Below the pieces are notes generated by a model. That model was given only the letters and a program-made list of their open reading frames with translations, was not told the DNA's origin and did no database searches. Shown here in pieces: positions 1 through 10,133 of a stretch of 64,000 nt of DNA (position 1 is the first letter of the stretch; every line of letters begins with the position of its first letter). Location: NCBI GenBank assembly GCA_031769625.1, contig JAUIMM010000016.1:18282501-18346500 (forward strand), written 5' to 3'. The translations under genes were made by a program, and so were the position numbers. The DNA is from Taudactylus pleione (Eukaryota > Chordata > Amphibia > Anura > Myobatrachidae).

Positions 1-186
1 GATCTTCTGCTTTACCCAGGCAATGGTTACATTTTTGTTCAGGGACTTGCAATACTCCTGCAGTTTCACATAGCCCTTGTGTTTCAAGCCCCGATCTGAG
101 TATTCTTTCATTTGCAAATTCCACAGACACTCATTGGCTTGGTAGATTTCCAGAAATCCTGTCCAGTATTCCCTGTTACCAGCCAT
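1..186 (-). CDS. Partial coding exon, MADF (Adf-1-like) domain start
   Basis: On the minus strand an ATG at 186 opens a frame that runs without a stop to the window edge (62 codons, incomplete). The protein begins MAGNREYW and continues with a pattern typical of MADF DNA-binding domains: an aromatic-rich start, an EIYQ-type helix, a CLW motif near residues 20-22, a KEYSDR segment near 27-32 and a helix with LQEYC near 42-46. MADF domains occur in transcription factors and in the Myb/SANT-like partner proteins of PIF/Harbinger transposons. Two bases upstream of the ATG there is a splice acceptor with a pyrimidine tract, so this is probably an internal exon with the start codon near its 5' end. 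It could be a host gene or a domesticated or transposon-linked protein. The family call comes from sequence pattern only; the rest of the gene lies outside the window. Confidence 0.6.
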   Translation of the reverse strand, partial: MAGNREYWTGFLEIYQANECLWNLQMKEYSDRGLKHKGYVKLQEYCKSLNKNVTIAWVKQKI

Positions 187-188
187 GT

Positions 189-214
189 CTGAAATACAAA
201 GAATCAAAGAGACA
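189..214 (-). other. Splice acceptor before the MADF-like exon
   Basis: Read on the minus strand, a T-rich tract ends in TTTGTATTTCAG and is followed after two bases by the ATG of the exon at 1-186. This is a good match to a vertebrate 3' splice site. Nothing further is recognised from 215 to 391. Confidence 0.6.
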
Positions 215-391
215 TTCAAAAAAACAGGTTTATCAATTATCATAACATTTTAAATAAAATCCTTTAATATAAAATAAAAAAAATGGACCATCAAAAATAC
301 TATATCCTATGTCGCTGAGATCCATTTATGCGCTAGCTCCGTGCTGTGTCTCTACCCGTGATACCTGTGAGCGCTTCTGTCACATAACCAA

Positions 392-815
392 CATGCCAGG
401 TTTTGCAGCAGCATGGCAGCTCCTATATGACATGCCAGGTTTTCCCATAACGTCGCAGATGATAAAATAACTTGCCAGGTTTTGCAGCAGCATGGCAGCT
501 CCTATATGACATGGCAGGTTTTCCCATAACGTCGCAGATGCTAAAATAACATGCCAGGTTTTGCAGCAGCATGGCAGCTCCTATATGACATGGCAGGTTT
601 TCCCATAACGTCGCAGATGATAAAATAACATGCTAGGTTTTGCAGCAGCATGGCAGCTCCTATATGACATGCCAGGTTTTCCCATAACGTCGCAGATGAT
701 AAAATAACTTGCCAGGTTTTGCAGCAGCATGGCAGCTCCTATATGACATGCCAGGTTTTCCCATAACGTCGCAGATGAAAAAATAAAAACATGCCAGGTT
801 TTGCAGCAGTGGCAA
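392..815. repeat. Tandem repeat, 79-bp unit, about five copies
   Basis: Copies start near 392, 471, 550, 629, 708 and 790, spaced 79, 79, 79, 79 and 82 bp. Each unit contains TGCCAGGTTTTGCAGCAGC and later GGTTTTCCCATAACGTCGC, and has an internal half-repeat because the TGCCAGGTTTT segment occurs twice per unit. Copies differ by only a few bases, so the array is young or homogenised. The open frames across it repeat with the array and are not genes. Confidence 0.92.
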
Positions 816-888
816 CGCTGATGCCCTGCTGAATACATTGTCCACAACTGCTGTCTCCTCCATGTCCCCCATCACCCCGCCCTGCCCC

Positions 889-1262
889 CGCTGCTGATGG
901 CCCTGCAGAGAATATAAAAACAAAGGTCCCCCCGTGTGTGCTCCATTCCAGCCCCCCTCCCGCCCCCCCCCGCAATGCCCCCACTGCTGATGGGCCTGCA
1001 GATATTAAAAAAAAAGGGCTCCGCCTGTGTGCTCCATTCCAGCCCCCCTACCCCCCGCACTTCCCCCACTGCTGATGGGCCTGCAGATAATATTAAAAAA
1101 AAAGGGCTCCGCCTGTGTGCTCCATTCCAGCCCCCCTCCCCCCCCCCCCGCACTGCACCCACTGCTGATGGGCCTGCAGATAATATAACAAGAAAAGGTC
1201 CCTGCGTGTGTGCTCCATTCCAGGCCGCCCCCCATCCCCTGCACTGGCCCTGCTGCTGATGC
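889..1262. repeat. Tandem repeat, 85-93-bp GC-rich unit, about four copies
   Basis: The segment CTGCTGATGGGCCTGCAG recurs near 891, 984, 1069, 1162 and (diverged) 1253. Each unit also holds an A-rich stretch, then TGTGTGCTCCATTCCAGC, then a C-rich run of variable length, which explains the changing period. It is unrelated in sequence to the 79-bp array just upstream. Confidence 0.88.
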
Positions 1263-1452
1263 CCCGCTGGAATCCTTTAAACCCCCATGCTGGCTGCCCC
1301 CACTACTTTGAAATGCTGCTATTTAAAAAAAAACACTTACCTTATTTTGAGTGTCTTGGGCGTCTTCTTCAGCTGCCCCACCGGCTTGCACTGCTGGCTC
1401 TGCTCTTGCTGATCATAAAATGGAACCTCGGGGAGTGGCTGGGGTGTGGTCA

Positions 1453-1728
1453 CCAGTGCAAAAATCGTCCAAATCGTTCAAAACCAGAAACAGTGAACGA
1501 TTTGAACGATATCTGAAGAAAAATAACGATATCTGACAAATCTGACTGCAAACATGTCAGATCTCAGATATCGTTCTGTGACAAACGTGAACGCGCATCG
1601 TTCACAAGGAAATCGTTCATGTAGTATACATGAACGATTTTTTCATCAGATTTGAACGATTGAACGATTTTTAAAATCGTTATCGTTCAAATCTGATGAA
1701 AAATCTGATCGTGTGTATGCACCATAAG
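1453..1728. mobile_element. MITE-like element built of ATCGTTC hairpins
   Basis: The stretch contains nested inverted repeats of the words ATCGTTC and GAACGAT. One hairpin lies at about 1609-1636 (arms around TAGTATAC) and a longer one at about 1642-1699 whose arms read TCATCAGATTTGAACGAT and its complement. The right end reads GTGTGTATGCACC, shared with the element at 57202-57447. The left terminus is not clear. No coding capacity is visible. Confidence 0.6.
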
Positions 1729-1734
1729 TCTTGA

Positions 1735-3440
1735 TACATCTTCCCTATGTGAGCAGATTGAAACATACACCGAAGTGCCAAAAGTCATGTGACAGATGCC
1801 TAGTATTGTGTAGGACCCCCTCTAGCCTGGCGAAGTGCAGCAGTTCGACATGGAATCTTTTCCACAAGTGGATGGAAGACCTTTGGAGAGAGTTTGACCC
1901 ATGCCGTCTGGTTAGCTTCCCACTGCTCCCTTATATTTGTAGCTGCAGGATCTTGAGTGCAAATGGACCTCCCTGGAATTTTCCATTGTTGTGGGGGTAC
2001 ATGAAGTCCATGAAGGGCTGCTTGGTCATCAAGCAATGCAACATATAGGGGTATTCAATTTGGAGAGAAAAGGTCGGAATCTGTGATAAATTATCTCTGA
2101 TGACGTCATTTTCGCCGATTTCAATTATCCCCGTATTCAATTTCAAAGACTTTTCGCAGGTTCGAAAAGTCATTGAAAAAAAACGGGGATAACTTTTCAC
2201 CACTGAATAGGTGGCGAAAAAAAGTGCAGAAATGGGGTTTAGGGGTGCAGGCTTAATAAAAATAGCCTGCATCCCTGGGAATGTCATTTTAAAATAAACT
2301 GTGTCAAAAAAAGTTAAAAAAAAAAAATAGGGACACCCCAAAAAAATTATTTAAAATTTGTGGTGAAAAAAAAAATGGGGAAAAAAGTGTTTAAAAATAT
2401 GGAAATAGGTTCAGGGCTATTCTGCAAGTATGTGGCAGGTGTATTCTAGAATAGGTTATTAAGCGGCAGGTGCATATTTGCAGAATTTTTAAACAAAGAC
2501 TTTAGGGACTTAAAAATATGCTAGTACCCATTTTCATGTACCCCAAATTTGATGGGACCACTTAAAAAAACAAAAAAAAATCCTAAGTGCTCTTCTGCAA
2601 CATTTCTTCAAAGCCGGGAAAAAAACACCTGCTGCGGTTATTTAAAATCCCGACTTTCATTTGCAGGCTAAAACGGGGGTACTCATGGTGATCCCCCATG
2701 TTTTTACAGCTTTAGGGGGGTCCTACAATTTATTCCAGGTAAATTTCATTTTTTTTCGTCGATCCTACTTCGCCGGGTCCCGTTTTCGTAGCTTTTAAAT
2801 TGAATACGGGGCTAAAGTGGGCGCGCGCCCGATACTTTATCCCAGGAAAATCTCCGATGTGGAGCGAATACCCCTGATAGTATTTACTGGTCAATGACGT
2901 GTTCAGGCGACCAGTGGACCCATCCCATGCCTTGTGAACACACCCAACACCATTATGGAACCATCACAAGCCTGCATGGTGTCTTGTTAACAACTGGGGT
3001 CCATGGCCTCATTGGATCTGCGCCACACTATCATCAGCCAGAAACAACTAGAACTGTGACTCATCTGACCACATCACATGTTGCCATTAGTCCAGGGTCA
3101 AAATAGCGACTTCACAAGCCCAGATAAAGGATGTCCGGTGTCATAGTGCACTGTTCTTTAGCTTCCATTGGATATGGGAGTAGAAGATCCACCTAAGTGC
3201 CATTTAACTCTGACTGCTGTATATGCGTCTTGTACCTCCTGCATTGAATGTGGATGTGATTTGAGCCAGTGTTGCTCAGTCAATTCTGGCTAGGCTTCTC
3301 TGATCACGATCATTAAGCATCCGTGGTTGGTCACTGCGCTTTCACGGTGGATGGTAATGCCTTCTGTGAGGTAGTGAAGTATTCCGGGTACACACGTGAC
3401 ACCGTAGATTGAGCAATGTTGAATGTCCCTTAGTGCTCAC
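1735..3440 (-). pseudogene. Degenerate Tc1-like transposase remnant, interrupted
   Basis: On the minus strand the two segments flanking the insertion at 2048-2876 read as one decayed Tc1/mariner transposase. The 3' end of the frame (1800-2036) ends in ARGGPTQY, the characteristic carboxyl end of Tc1-like transposases. The part at 2880-3440 contains stop-ridden fragments that follow the same family order, such as a DVVR segment near the first catalytic position and a segment around 3000 resembling the stretch before the second catalytic region. Many stops and frameshifts show that it is long dead. The split is explained by the later insertion of a non-autonomous element. Recognition is by family pattern; the exact ends are approximate. 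Confidence 0.65.
2048..2876. mobile_element. Non-autonomous element with GGGGTATTC ends
   Basis: Left end GGGGTATTCAATTTGG and right end GAATACCCCTG are inverted relatives. The flanks carry ATA on both sides (2045-2047 and 2877-2879), a likely 3-bp target duplication. It interrupts the Tc1-like remnant, so it is the younger of the two. The interior shares many phrases with 23061-26254 and 58316-58802, for example CATTTTCATGTACCCCAAAT and a segment ATTGAATACGGGG near the right end. No open frame resembles a transposase. Confidence 0.75.
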
Positions 3441-4430
3441 TCTAGGTCCTGCGTCCTGCAGGGCGCTGGACTTAGAGCAAGGGCACTTCTGCGCATCTGA
3501 AAGGGGCATGGCCAATGAAAAGGGTGTGTGTCTTTGACCCATCCCCTTTTCATCACTCCGTGCCCGGGACTTACGGACATGCTGGGCAGCCCCCATGCGC
3601 TGCGGTCACTGTGAATGGATGCCGGGCCCCACTCGCGGACGCTGCGGCCCGCGGCTGGAGGACAGAACCCCGCAGGCTGTTTCAGTGGGGCGCCACGCTG
3701 GAGGGCAGGCTGCTTTCTGCCCTTTAGAAATAGGGCAGGGCGCGGCACCCTGCTGAAACAGCCTAGCGGGAATGCTATGTCCCATCCATCGGCCACCCAC
3801 TATCATGCCCCGTTTGAACTCGCCCAGACATGAGAAGCCTTGCCGTTGTTCAAACTGACTCACGAGATGTCAGATTACAACTGATGCAGGTCTGGGGCAT
3901 CAGTTGTAATCTGACAGACTGCAATGCCAGTGTTTTGCACGACACAATATTTTGGTTCTTCTATAGTTGGAAAGTCACATCATCTAGGACTAAAATGTAG
4001 AGTTGCTCTTTACTGCTGCCCCAGCTTGCCTCCTCTTTAACAATCTTTTACAGTAACTTGATTTTAATGAAGGGATTTCTGTAAGTGATTCCTTGTTATC
4101 CATGAAAATCGTGTGATAGGAATGCCCTCACCTGTCTGTGCTTCTATTGCCTGATGCCAGACTTTTTATTTACAGCAGATTTGTTGCAGATATGCTATCT
4201 AGCTGATAGAAAAGATTCTACTGTACCTGTTTGTCTGGATTATCATACAGACAACATGTTTTTTCCTGGTAAGAGCATTGCCTGGTATGAAATCAGCATT
4301 GCCAGTGCACAGTTATTATTGAATTTTCTAGATTTACACTACTGTTTTTACTTAAGAGTTTTTTTTTTTTTTTTGCAAAGCTTTATTGCAGCCTTTTGTG
4401 TTCATGTGTGTCATATGTATAGTTATTAAC
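3441..4430. other. No gene recognised; one perfect hairpin
   Basis: 3441-3860 is moderately GC-rich with no recognised family. A 20-bp perfect inverted repeat lies at 3868-3887 and 3897-3916 (arm TGTCAGATTACAACTGATGC) around a short loop. The rest to 4430 is A+T-rich with nothing recognised. Confidence 0.5.
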
Positions 4431-4438
4431 TTCTGCAG

Positions 4439-4623
4439 CAGTGTTTCCCAACCTCTGTCCTCAAGGCACACTAACAGTCCAGGTTTTAGTTCTATCCATG
4501 CTTGAGCACAGGTGTTTAAATCAAAATAACTGCAGAACTAATTAACACACTTGTGCTCAAGTATGGCTATCCTTAAAACCTGGACTGTTAGTGTGCCTTG
4601 AGGAATGTGGTTGGGAACCCCTG
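4439..4623. mobile_element. hAT-type MITE
   Basis: The element starts CAGTGTTTCCCAACC and ends GGTTGGGAACCCCTG, with nearly the whole 185 bp forming an inverted repeat. It is flanked by TTCTGCAG (4431-4438) and TTCTATAG (4624-4631), an 8-bp duplication with six matches. CAG-type ends and an 8-bp duplication are typical of the hAT superfamily. Confidence 0.85.
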
Positions 4624-4631
4624 TTCTATAG

Positions 4632-5950
4632 CCATGTGCAACTTACTATGATAGTGCTGGAATATTGCTTCAGTGACCGGCAGCTGCAATTAAACATGGG
4701 GAATAACTCATACCTGCCTAAACTCATGGAACGTCCGGGAGACTCACAAATCTTGGTTTGCTCTCAAGGACACCAGGAAGAGCAGACAAATCTCCTAATA
4801 TCCTCTCGCTAACTCCCGGTTTCCATAGTGAAGTTGACAGTCCGGTGGCTGAATGATGCAATTCACGCTAAACTGTCATCATTACCCTGCCCAAGCTTAG
4901 TGTATAGAGGGCAAGGCAGCGATTATGCAATCGTAACGCCATGCTCCCGCACCGCCTGGCTGGCTGCTACTCCCCTAGACTCTTCCGGAGACCCCTGCTG
5001 ATAAGTTGGAAAGTATGGAACAACTATCCCGGCTGTATTTATTGCAGCGAGCAAGACGCCATGGAGCAACACACAGTTACTCCATATTAACAGATAACCA
5101 TGAGGGGCTGTGCAGCACTAAAGCAGAATTAGCTGAGTAAGGATGCTCCGTTATGGTGGCTAGGAAGTGGCTTTTTTCAGTAGCTGGTTCCTATTTCTTA
5201 TCTTTTCTCCTTCAGCATCCACTCGCTCGGTATTATGACCATTCTACAGTACACTACTAGTCGCTCACCCAGTAATGTCAGTCACCGATGACTGCTTTAT
5301 TATTTACCACTGCCCTTGTTTGTTAAACAGCAATACCACCCCAAACCCGCGTACTTATCTCCCATGGCATGTCAGGCTCCACTTGAAACCTTCCAGCTCT
5401 TCTGTATGCAGTCACAGCTCATACAGCGCCGAACGGCTCCCCAATGAGTCCCCTCATCAGCGTCACGGACATATTACATGACGCTGATGAGGGGACTAGG
5501 GAGCCGCTCTGTGATGTATGCACTCACTGTGCATGCAGAACACAGAGCCACAGCAGCCCCTATCTGGGTACAGGTGTTCTCGGCTATTACAGGGTCAGAC
5601 CGACCCTGTGTGGGGGCCCCTATCACCCCCCCTCCCCCTTAATCTGACCCTGACCACCAGCACTGTCCCCACCAATTGTTCAGCTACCTTATGTATCATG
5701 TGTTTCCCACACCTACCGATGAGTACACGCTCATCCTTGCTGCAGTCGCATCAAACAGGCATCCTAGTAGCAAAATTAAAATAGCGTGGTAAGCCGCAAG
5801 AGAATCCATGACATGCAATACACAGCTTTACTGCTGGGTGGCGATTGCTCCACTAATGAAAACTACAGTGCTGGATAATACAGCAATGGATGGATATGGC
5901 ACTACAGTATACAATAGTAAGTCCTGACAGGCAGGCCTTAGTACAGTGCC
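4632..5950. other. No gene recognised; one palindrome
   Basis: Nothing recognisable as coding. An inverted repeat at about 5430-5505 has arms containing GTCCCCTCATCAGCGTCA and its complement around CGGACATATTACA, with a second outer pairing of CGGCTCCC and GGGAGCCG. Short open frames here lack family features. Confidence 0.45.
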
Positions 5951-5984
5951 CTTGAAAAAGTCCCTCATAGGGATGAAACGCGTT
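5951..5984 (+). ncRNA. Degenerate hammerhead-like motif
   Basis: The order is TTGAAAA (for the hammerhead CTGANGA), an extra A, a stem-loop GTCCCT-CAT-AGGGAT, then GAAACGCGTTG. This matches the layout of the copies at 39375-39405, 39512-39542, 16657-16691 and 53342-53383, with an unrelated stem sequence. Two core bases differ from the hammerhead consensus (C3 to T, G8 to A), so this copy is unlikely to self-cleave. Confidence 0.45.
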
Positions 5985-6695
5985 GAGATATTTGCAGACT
6001 CTTTGATTTTACCCACAGTCTGATTTGCCATTATGCTGTGATTTTTTTAGGCTGGAACCTTATTATTTATTGAAATAGATAATCAGTATTCGAGCCTCAG
6101 CACTCTTTTCAGTAACCCCCCACCCCCACCCCCACTCACATGCACGTATTGGAGGATTCGCAGACAAGTGATGGACCAGCAGATGCACACTATTGGTAAA
6201 TAAACCATTCTTGCCTATATCACACTGCACCATAGTGTCATTGTCACTCTGATACTGCGTTCTTTATTCTCCGAGGTAATGTGAGCTGGGAGGAGGTCTG
6301 CACCCACAACAACAGTGAAAAAGGATTATCATATATTCTCCCAACACTGACGCAAGTTATTGCTCACCTGGTCACCACCAGATTGGTATATTGCCTGCAT
6401 CAAACATCTCATCACCCTCCAAACACGTGTTGAACTTCCAGCCTACAGTTTTTGCCCATCAGATCCATCCAGACTTCTTAGACTTTTTAGCCTTATAAAC
6501 CAGCTCCAGCCTCAAGTTTTTGCCTACCAGATCTCCTACACATTCTATCATTCCAACATACCACATATGAGAGGATTCTAGTTACACCTACTTCACAATA
6601 GGCTATTTTACTTTAGTGTAATTCCCATCAGAAACCGATCATTATTAACATACCCACCACAGAGCGCTTCCCTCTTATTTGTAGAAGGCCTCAGT
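5985..6695. other. No gene recognised
   Basis: A repeat-like stretch downstream of the hammerhead-like motif, with a C-rich run near 6117-6133. No coding evidence. Confidence 0.4.
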
Positions 6696-6701
6696 GTGGA
6701 A

Positions 6702-7100
6702 GGCTGTGCTGGGATCAAGAGTTTGATCCCAGCATCAGCCGACGTGCAGGGGCAGGCAGAAGGGATGTGTCCTCTGCGGGACACATCCGTTGCCAGCGCT
6801 GGGACAGTAATGTCCCTAGCGTCGGTGCAGACACCGCGGGCACCTGGTGAAGGGACCGCCTGGTCCCTTTCACCAGTGCCGGCGGTACTGTGGCGCCGGG
6901 AGAAGCTTGGCTCCAGGCGCAAGCTCAGCGGAGCTTGGCGCCCGGCAGCCAAGAAGCGGCGGGTAGCCGGCGCTGGGAGAGAGTACTTGCTCCCAGCGCC
7001 GGTCAGGCGTTGGGCGCGGCAGGCGTTTGGCTCTGGCCGCGAGCCAAACCTGGCTCGCGGGCCAGCAGCCAATCAGAGGCGGACGCGACGAGCCAATCGC
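6702..7100. repeat. Chain of GC-rich hairpins
   Basis: Consecutive stem-loops with different stems lie end to end. Examples are 6702-6740 (TGATCCCAGCA type arms), 6762-6789 (GGATGTGTCC and GGACACATCC), 6845-6873 (GGTGAAGGGACC and GGTCCCTTTCACC), and 6967-7003 (GCCGGCGCTGGGAG and CTCCCAGCGCCGG). The right part overlaps a CpG-rich promoter-like block. The whole could be a mobile element or its LTR-like end, but no terminal repeats were found. Confidence 0.6.
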
Positions 7101-7430
7101 GGCTCGCCGCGTCATAGCCCCGCCCACTCGCGCCGTCTTGTATTAGACGGCGCCGAGCGGGAAAGGGCAGTTCGGCGGCGGAGAGGGAGGAGAGAAGGCC
7201 TCCCGAAGAGTGGAAGATCGGCGCGGCAACAGGGGCGGCGGCCGCGGAAGAGGCCAGAAGACGCCGCTGTCAAGAGAGAAGACAGGCGGCGCCGGCTGGA
7301 GGAAGAGAAGAAGAGGCGGCGCCGCTGGCCAGGACGGGCCAGCGGCAGAAGAATGCGGCTGAGGACCGGAGAGGACTGCGGGGGTGGGAAGTGAAAGAGC
7401 GTCACGAAGTTCCACCCCGCAGCCTCTTCC
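6880..7430 (+). promoter_or_regulatory. CpG-rich promoter-like region
   Basis: This block is much richer in CpG than its surroundings. It contains two CCAAT-type boxes (GCCAATCAGA near 7069 and GCCAATCGC near 7091) followed by a GC box (CCCCGCCC near 7118), in the order and spacing of a vertebrate TATA-less promoter. Purine-rich GC-rich sequence follows. It could be a host promoter, even an upstream LRRC8D promoter 28 kb away, or the promoter of an unrecognised retroelement. Direction is inferred from box order only. The 232-codon frame across it has low-complexity Arg-rich composition and is not called as a gene. Confidence 0.45.
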
Positions 7431-7495
7431 AACGTAGCAGGTAGGCCCTCCGTGAGGCCCACCATATACCCCCCTCCCTAGACCGCCAGGGTTGT

Positions 7496-7870
7496 CGGGC
7501 GCTAGGCCCGTGTAGCATTGTCGGGCACTAGGCCCGTGGGTAATTAGGCGGGCACAAGGCCCGGGGCATTATAGCGGGCATTAGGCCCTATGAAAGGATT
7601 GCCCCATTAGTAGGTGTAAGTGGCCTGGGTACTAGGCCCAGGTCACTATATAATAAAGTAGGCGGGCAACTGCCCGAGCCACCCACCATATAAGGTGGTC
7701 TGGGCATTAGGCCCAGACCGCTAGGCGAGCCCCACAGACAGGCAGGCAAATAGGCCTGAGCCCCATAAAATGTGGTCTGGGCATTAGGCCCAGACCACTA
7801 CCAGAGCCCACCGTTTGGCAGGCACCTAGGCCTGAGCCGCAGGTAAGACCCTGGGCGTTAGGCCCAGGGC
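7496..7870. repeat. Array of eleven short palindromes with core GGGC-NNTA-GGCCC
   Basis: Short hairpins recur every 26 to 48 bp, starting near 7496, 7522, 7549, 7575, 7623, 7662, 7697, 7742, 7773, 7819 and 7849. Most keep the core GGGC, a four-base loop ending TA, then GGCCC, but outer stems differ, for example GGTCTGGGCATTAGGCCC near 7697 and CCCTGGGCGTTAGGCCCAGG near 7849. The spacers are not similar enough for a simple tandem repeat. Confidence 0.8.
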
Positions 7871-8517
7871 CCTGAGCCCATTAGCTGCAGTGCTAACAGA
7901 GGCGGATGATTAGAGGTGTGAGCAGTGGTGGAGAGCTGTACGGCTTCCACCCATGAGGTAGTGGTTTCCCCAGTCACCGAGAAGAGGAGCTGGCCAGCTC
8001 TGTATAGGTAGCAGACATTTAAAGGGACAGCACTGTGTTTTGCTCTTGTGTATTTAGTCTGTGTTTGGTGTTCCGTGCAGGGCAAATGTTTAGTTTTTGT
8101 TATATCTGTCGCACTACATACACTGTAGGTTGAGGGTGATGCCGTTTTAGTATGTGTAGTTGCTTGACATAGGTTTAGGCCCTGCACTGCTGTGTTGTGT
8201 ATCTCCTTACAGGGACCTGTAGGCGAGTGAGCGGACGAAGAGCAAGAGTGGACACGGTGAGGAATATCTGTGTGTACTGTCTCTCCCTGTTTGTCACTAT
8301 CTATCTCCTTCCTTCTGGGCGGACGGTGAACCTTGCAACCCGGTGCAAGGACGGATCTTCACCTGGTGCGTGAGTACCGATAGGTGAAAATTCGGGATCT
8401 GAGGCCAAAAGTGCCAATGATGATCTTCACTTAAAACCGGAATTTATCCCCCGGTTTGGTAGGGCGCGTCGGTCGACGTGAGGAAGGACGGTACTCACCT
8501 CGTCTCCTTTCCCCTAG
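7871..8517. other. No gene recognised
   Basis: Moderate GC, no coding evidence. It ends in a pyrimidine tract TCTCCTTTCCCCTAG just before the possible exon at 8518. Confidence 0.4.
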
Positions 8518-8599
8518 GTCATCGTGTCCGTGTTCTATTCGGAGGTTCCAGGACCGTCTGCTCAACACACGGCCTGAAGGTGAGAGGGTGCGACGCAAG
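8518..8599 (+). other. Possible noncoding exon
   Basis: An 82-bp segment lies between a strong acceptor (TCTCCTTTCCCCTAG at 8503-8517) and a strong donor (CAAG followed by GTAAGTAA at 8600). It follows the promoter-like block by about 1 kb. No protein family is visible in any frame. It may be an untranslated exon of a transcript from that promoter; without transcript data this is only a candidate. Confidence 0.35.
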
Positions 8600-9112
8600 G
8601 TAAGTAACAGCAGGCATTGCACCGCCCTCGCCCTTCACATCAGTACAGTACTGCACAGTGTAAACAGGCTTTTTAATATACAGAACTGTAGTAATACTGC
8701 ATGGCGGGCTGTTTTATGAAAGACTGCACGTGCGATTACTTGTGCTATGTACATTGCCTGGCGGCAATGTCGACAGTGATGTGCGGCACTCACACAGTGC
8801 TGACATGCTCTACAAATGTTTAGATTAAATACTGCTGGTGCGACTTGTGCAGCAGCAGCAGCACTACCTGGCTAACTGCAAACACTGAAAAACTTGTAGT
8901 GTCCTGTACTCCTGCCTGTATTAAATTGTTCGATCTTTTGGGCCATCTTTGCTTTGTTTTCGTAGTGAATTCACTGTGCCTACCCAGTATTTGTCACAGT
9001 GTTGGATGTGATTGATGATATTTTCTCATTAGCATGACTAGCCAGCCATAGGTCAAGACTTCATTTTAGTGATCACGTCTGAAATCCATGGTCTGAAGTT
9101 TGGAGGACATAA
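8600..9112. other. No gene recognised
   Basis: Single-copy-looking sequence with no coding or repeat signal that could be identified. Confidence 0.4.
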
Positions 9113-9258
9113 AGCTTACATTTTACAGAGTACGGTGGTTTATGAGCAAAGTTTACATTTTACAGAGTACGGTGGTTTATGAGCAAAGTTTACATTTTAC
9201 AGAGTACGGTGGTTTATGAGCAAAGTTTACATTTTACAGAGTACGGTGGTTTATGAGC
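9113..9258. repeat. Tandem repeat, 37-bp unit, four copies
   Basis: The phrase ACATTTTACAGAGTACGGTG occurs four times at 37-bp spacing, with essentially identical copies and a break after the fourth. The near identity points to recent expansion. Confidence 0.93.
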
Positions 9259-9519
9259 TTGAACATTCCACATAGGATTGCTAACCTCCTATACAGCTCT
9301 AATGTATCTGCTCGTAATATGGGTCATTCTGTTACTGATGTGAGTTGAGTTTTATACATTTTCCCCAGTGTTTGAGTGTTTTGTCTTGGTAATAAATTGG
9401 ACTACTGTATAAATTTGAGTGTAATGGATCTATATTCCAAAGTCTACTTACATCTGAGAGGATGGGAAGTGTGCAAATTGCAGGTCTTCAGCAGTAGAGA
9501 GAACTAGCCGTGTACCTAT

Positions 9520-9912
9520 GGGCCTGATACACAGATGTATACTAATGCCACCGCCGCTGGAGTCCTGTACACTGCTATGGGAAGATATGCAAATGTAACA
9601 GCCACTGAGGAATGTATTGAGACGCCCACCTGCAGCTTTGGAAATCCAAGCATCTGCGTACAAAGACACAGCATCGGTTACAGATCCTTCAATTTTCCAT
9701 CTTCTGAGACACTGGAGCCATTTTTGTTGCATACAGAAACGCAGACTCCGGATGGGCCTCGCCCCCTTAAATGGTCATGACTCGCCTACATTCTTTGCCG
9801 CCACTCCCCGATACATTCTTTAAACGCTGACTGACTGTCAGTCACACTCCGAGTACAAAGTCAGTGCGAAAAAAAAAGTCTGCTTAAAAGTGTACAACTC
9901 TGAACCAGGCCT
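9520..9912. mobile_element. Diverged GGGCCTGAT-ended MITE
   Basis: Left end GGGCCTGATACACAGA and right end TCTGAACCAGGCCT are inverted relatives of the elements at 13707, 19575 and 25435. The interior has lost most of its hairpin structure. It directly abuts the MITE at 9916-10133. Confidence 0.6.
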
Positions 9913-9915
9913 AAA

Positions 9916-10133
9916 GGTGCGTACACACTAGGCGATCAGGAAAGACAGTACGATTACGACATCGTAATCGTACCGTCGTTCCTGATCCCCTGTAGTGTCT
10001 GCACTGAACGATCAGCAGGAGTGCGCATCGCTGGTCGTTTCCGACATAAAAGTGCACGATTACTGAGCGATTGCACGATTACGATGTCGTAATCGTGCAG
10101 TCGCTCAGTAATATCGCCCAGTGTGTACCCACC
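9916..10133. mobile_element. Hairpin-chain MITE with GGTGCGTACACAC ends
   Basis: The ends GGTGCGTACACACTAGGCGA and TCGCCCAGTGTGTACCCACC are inverted repeats. The interior is a series of stem-loops: one with arms around TACGATTACGA, one around AACGATCAGC, and one around GCACGATTACGA with a further outer stem ACTGAGCGA. Ends of the same type occur at 14478-14818, 57202-57447 and 59644-60243. Confidence 0.8.

Noticed and set aside
6696..7394. A 232-codon Arg-rich open frame in the CpG-rich block
   Set aside because: Composition follows GC-rich hairpin sequence, several overlapping frames on both strands are equally open, and no domain is recognisable.
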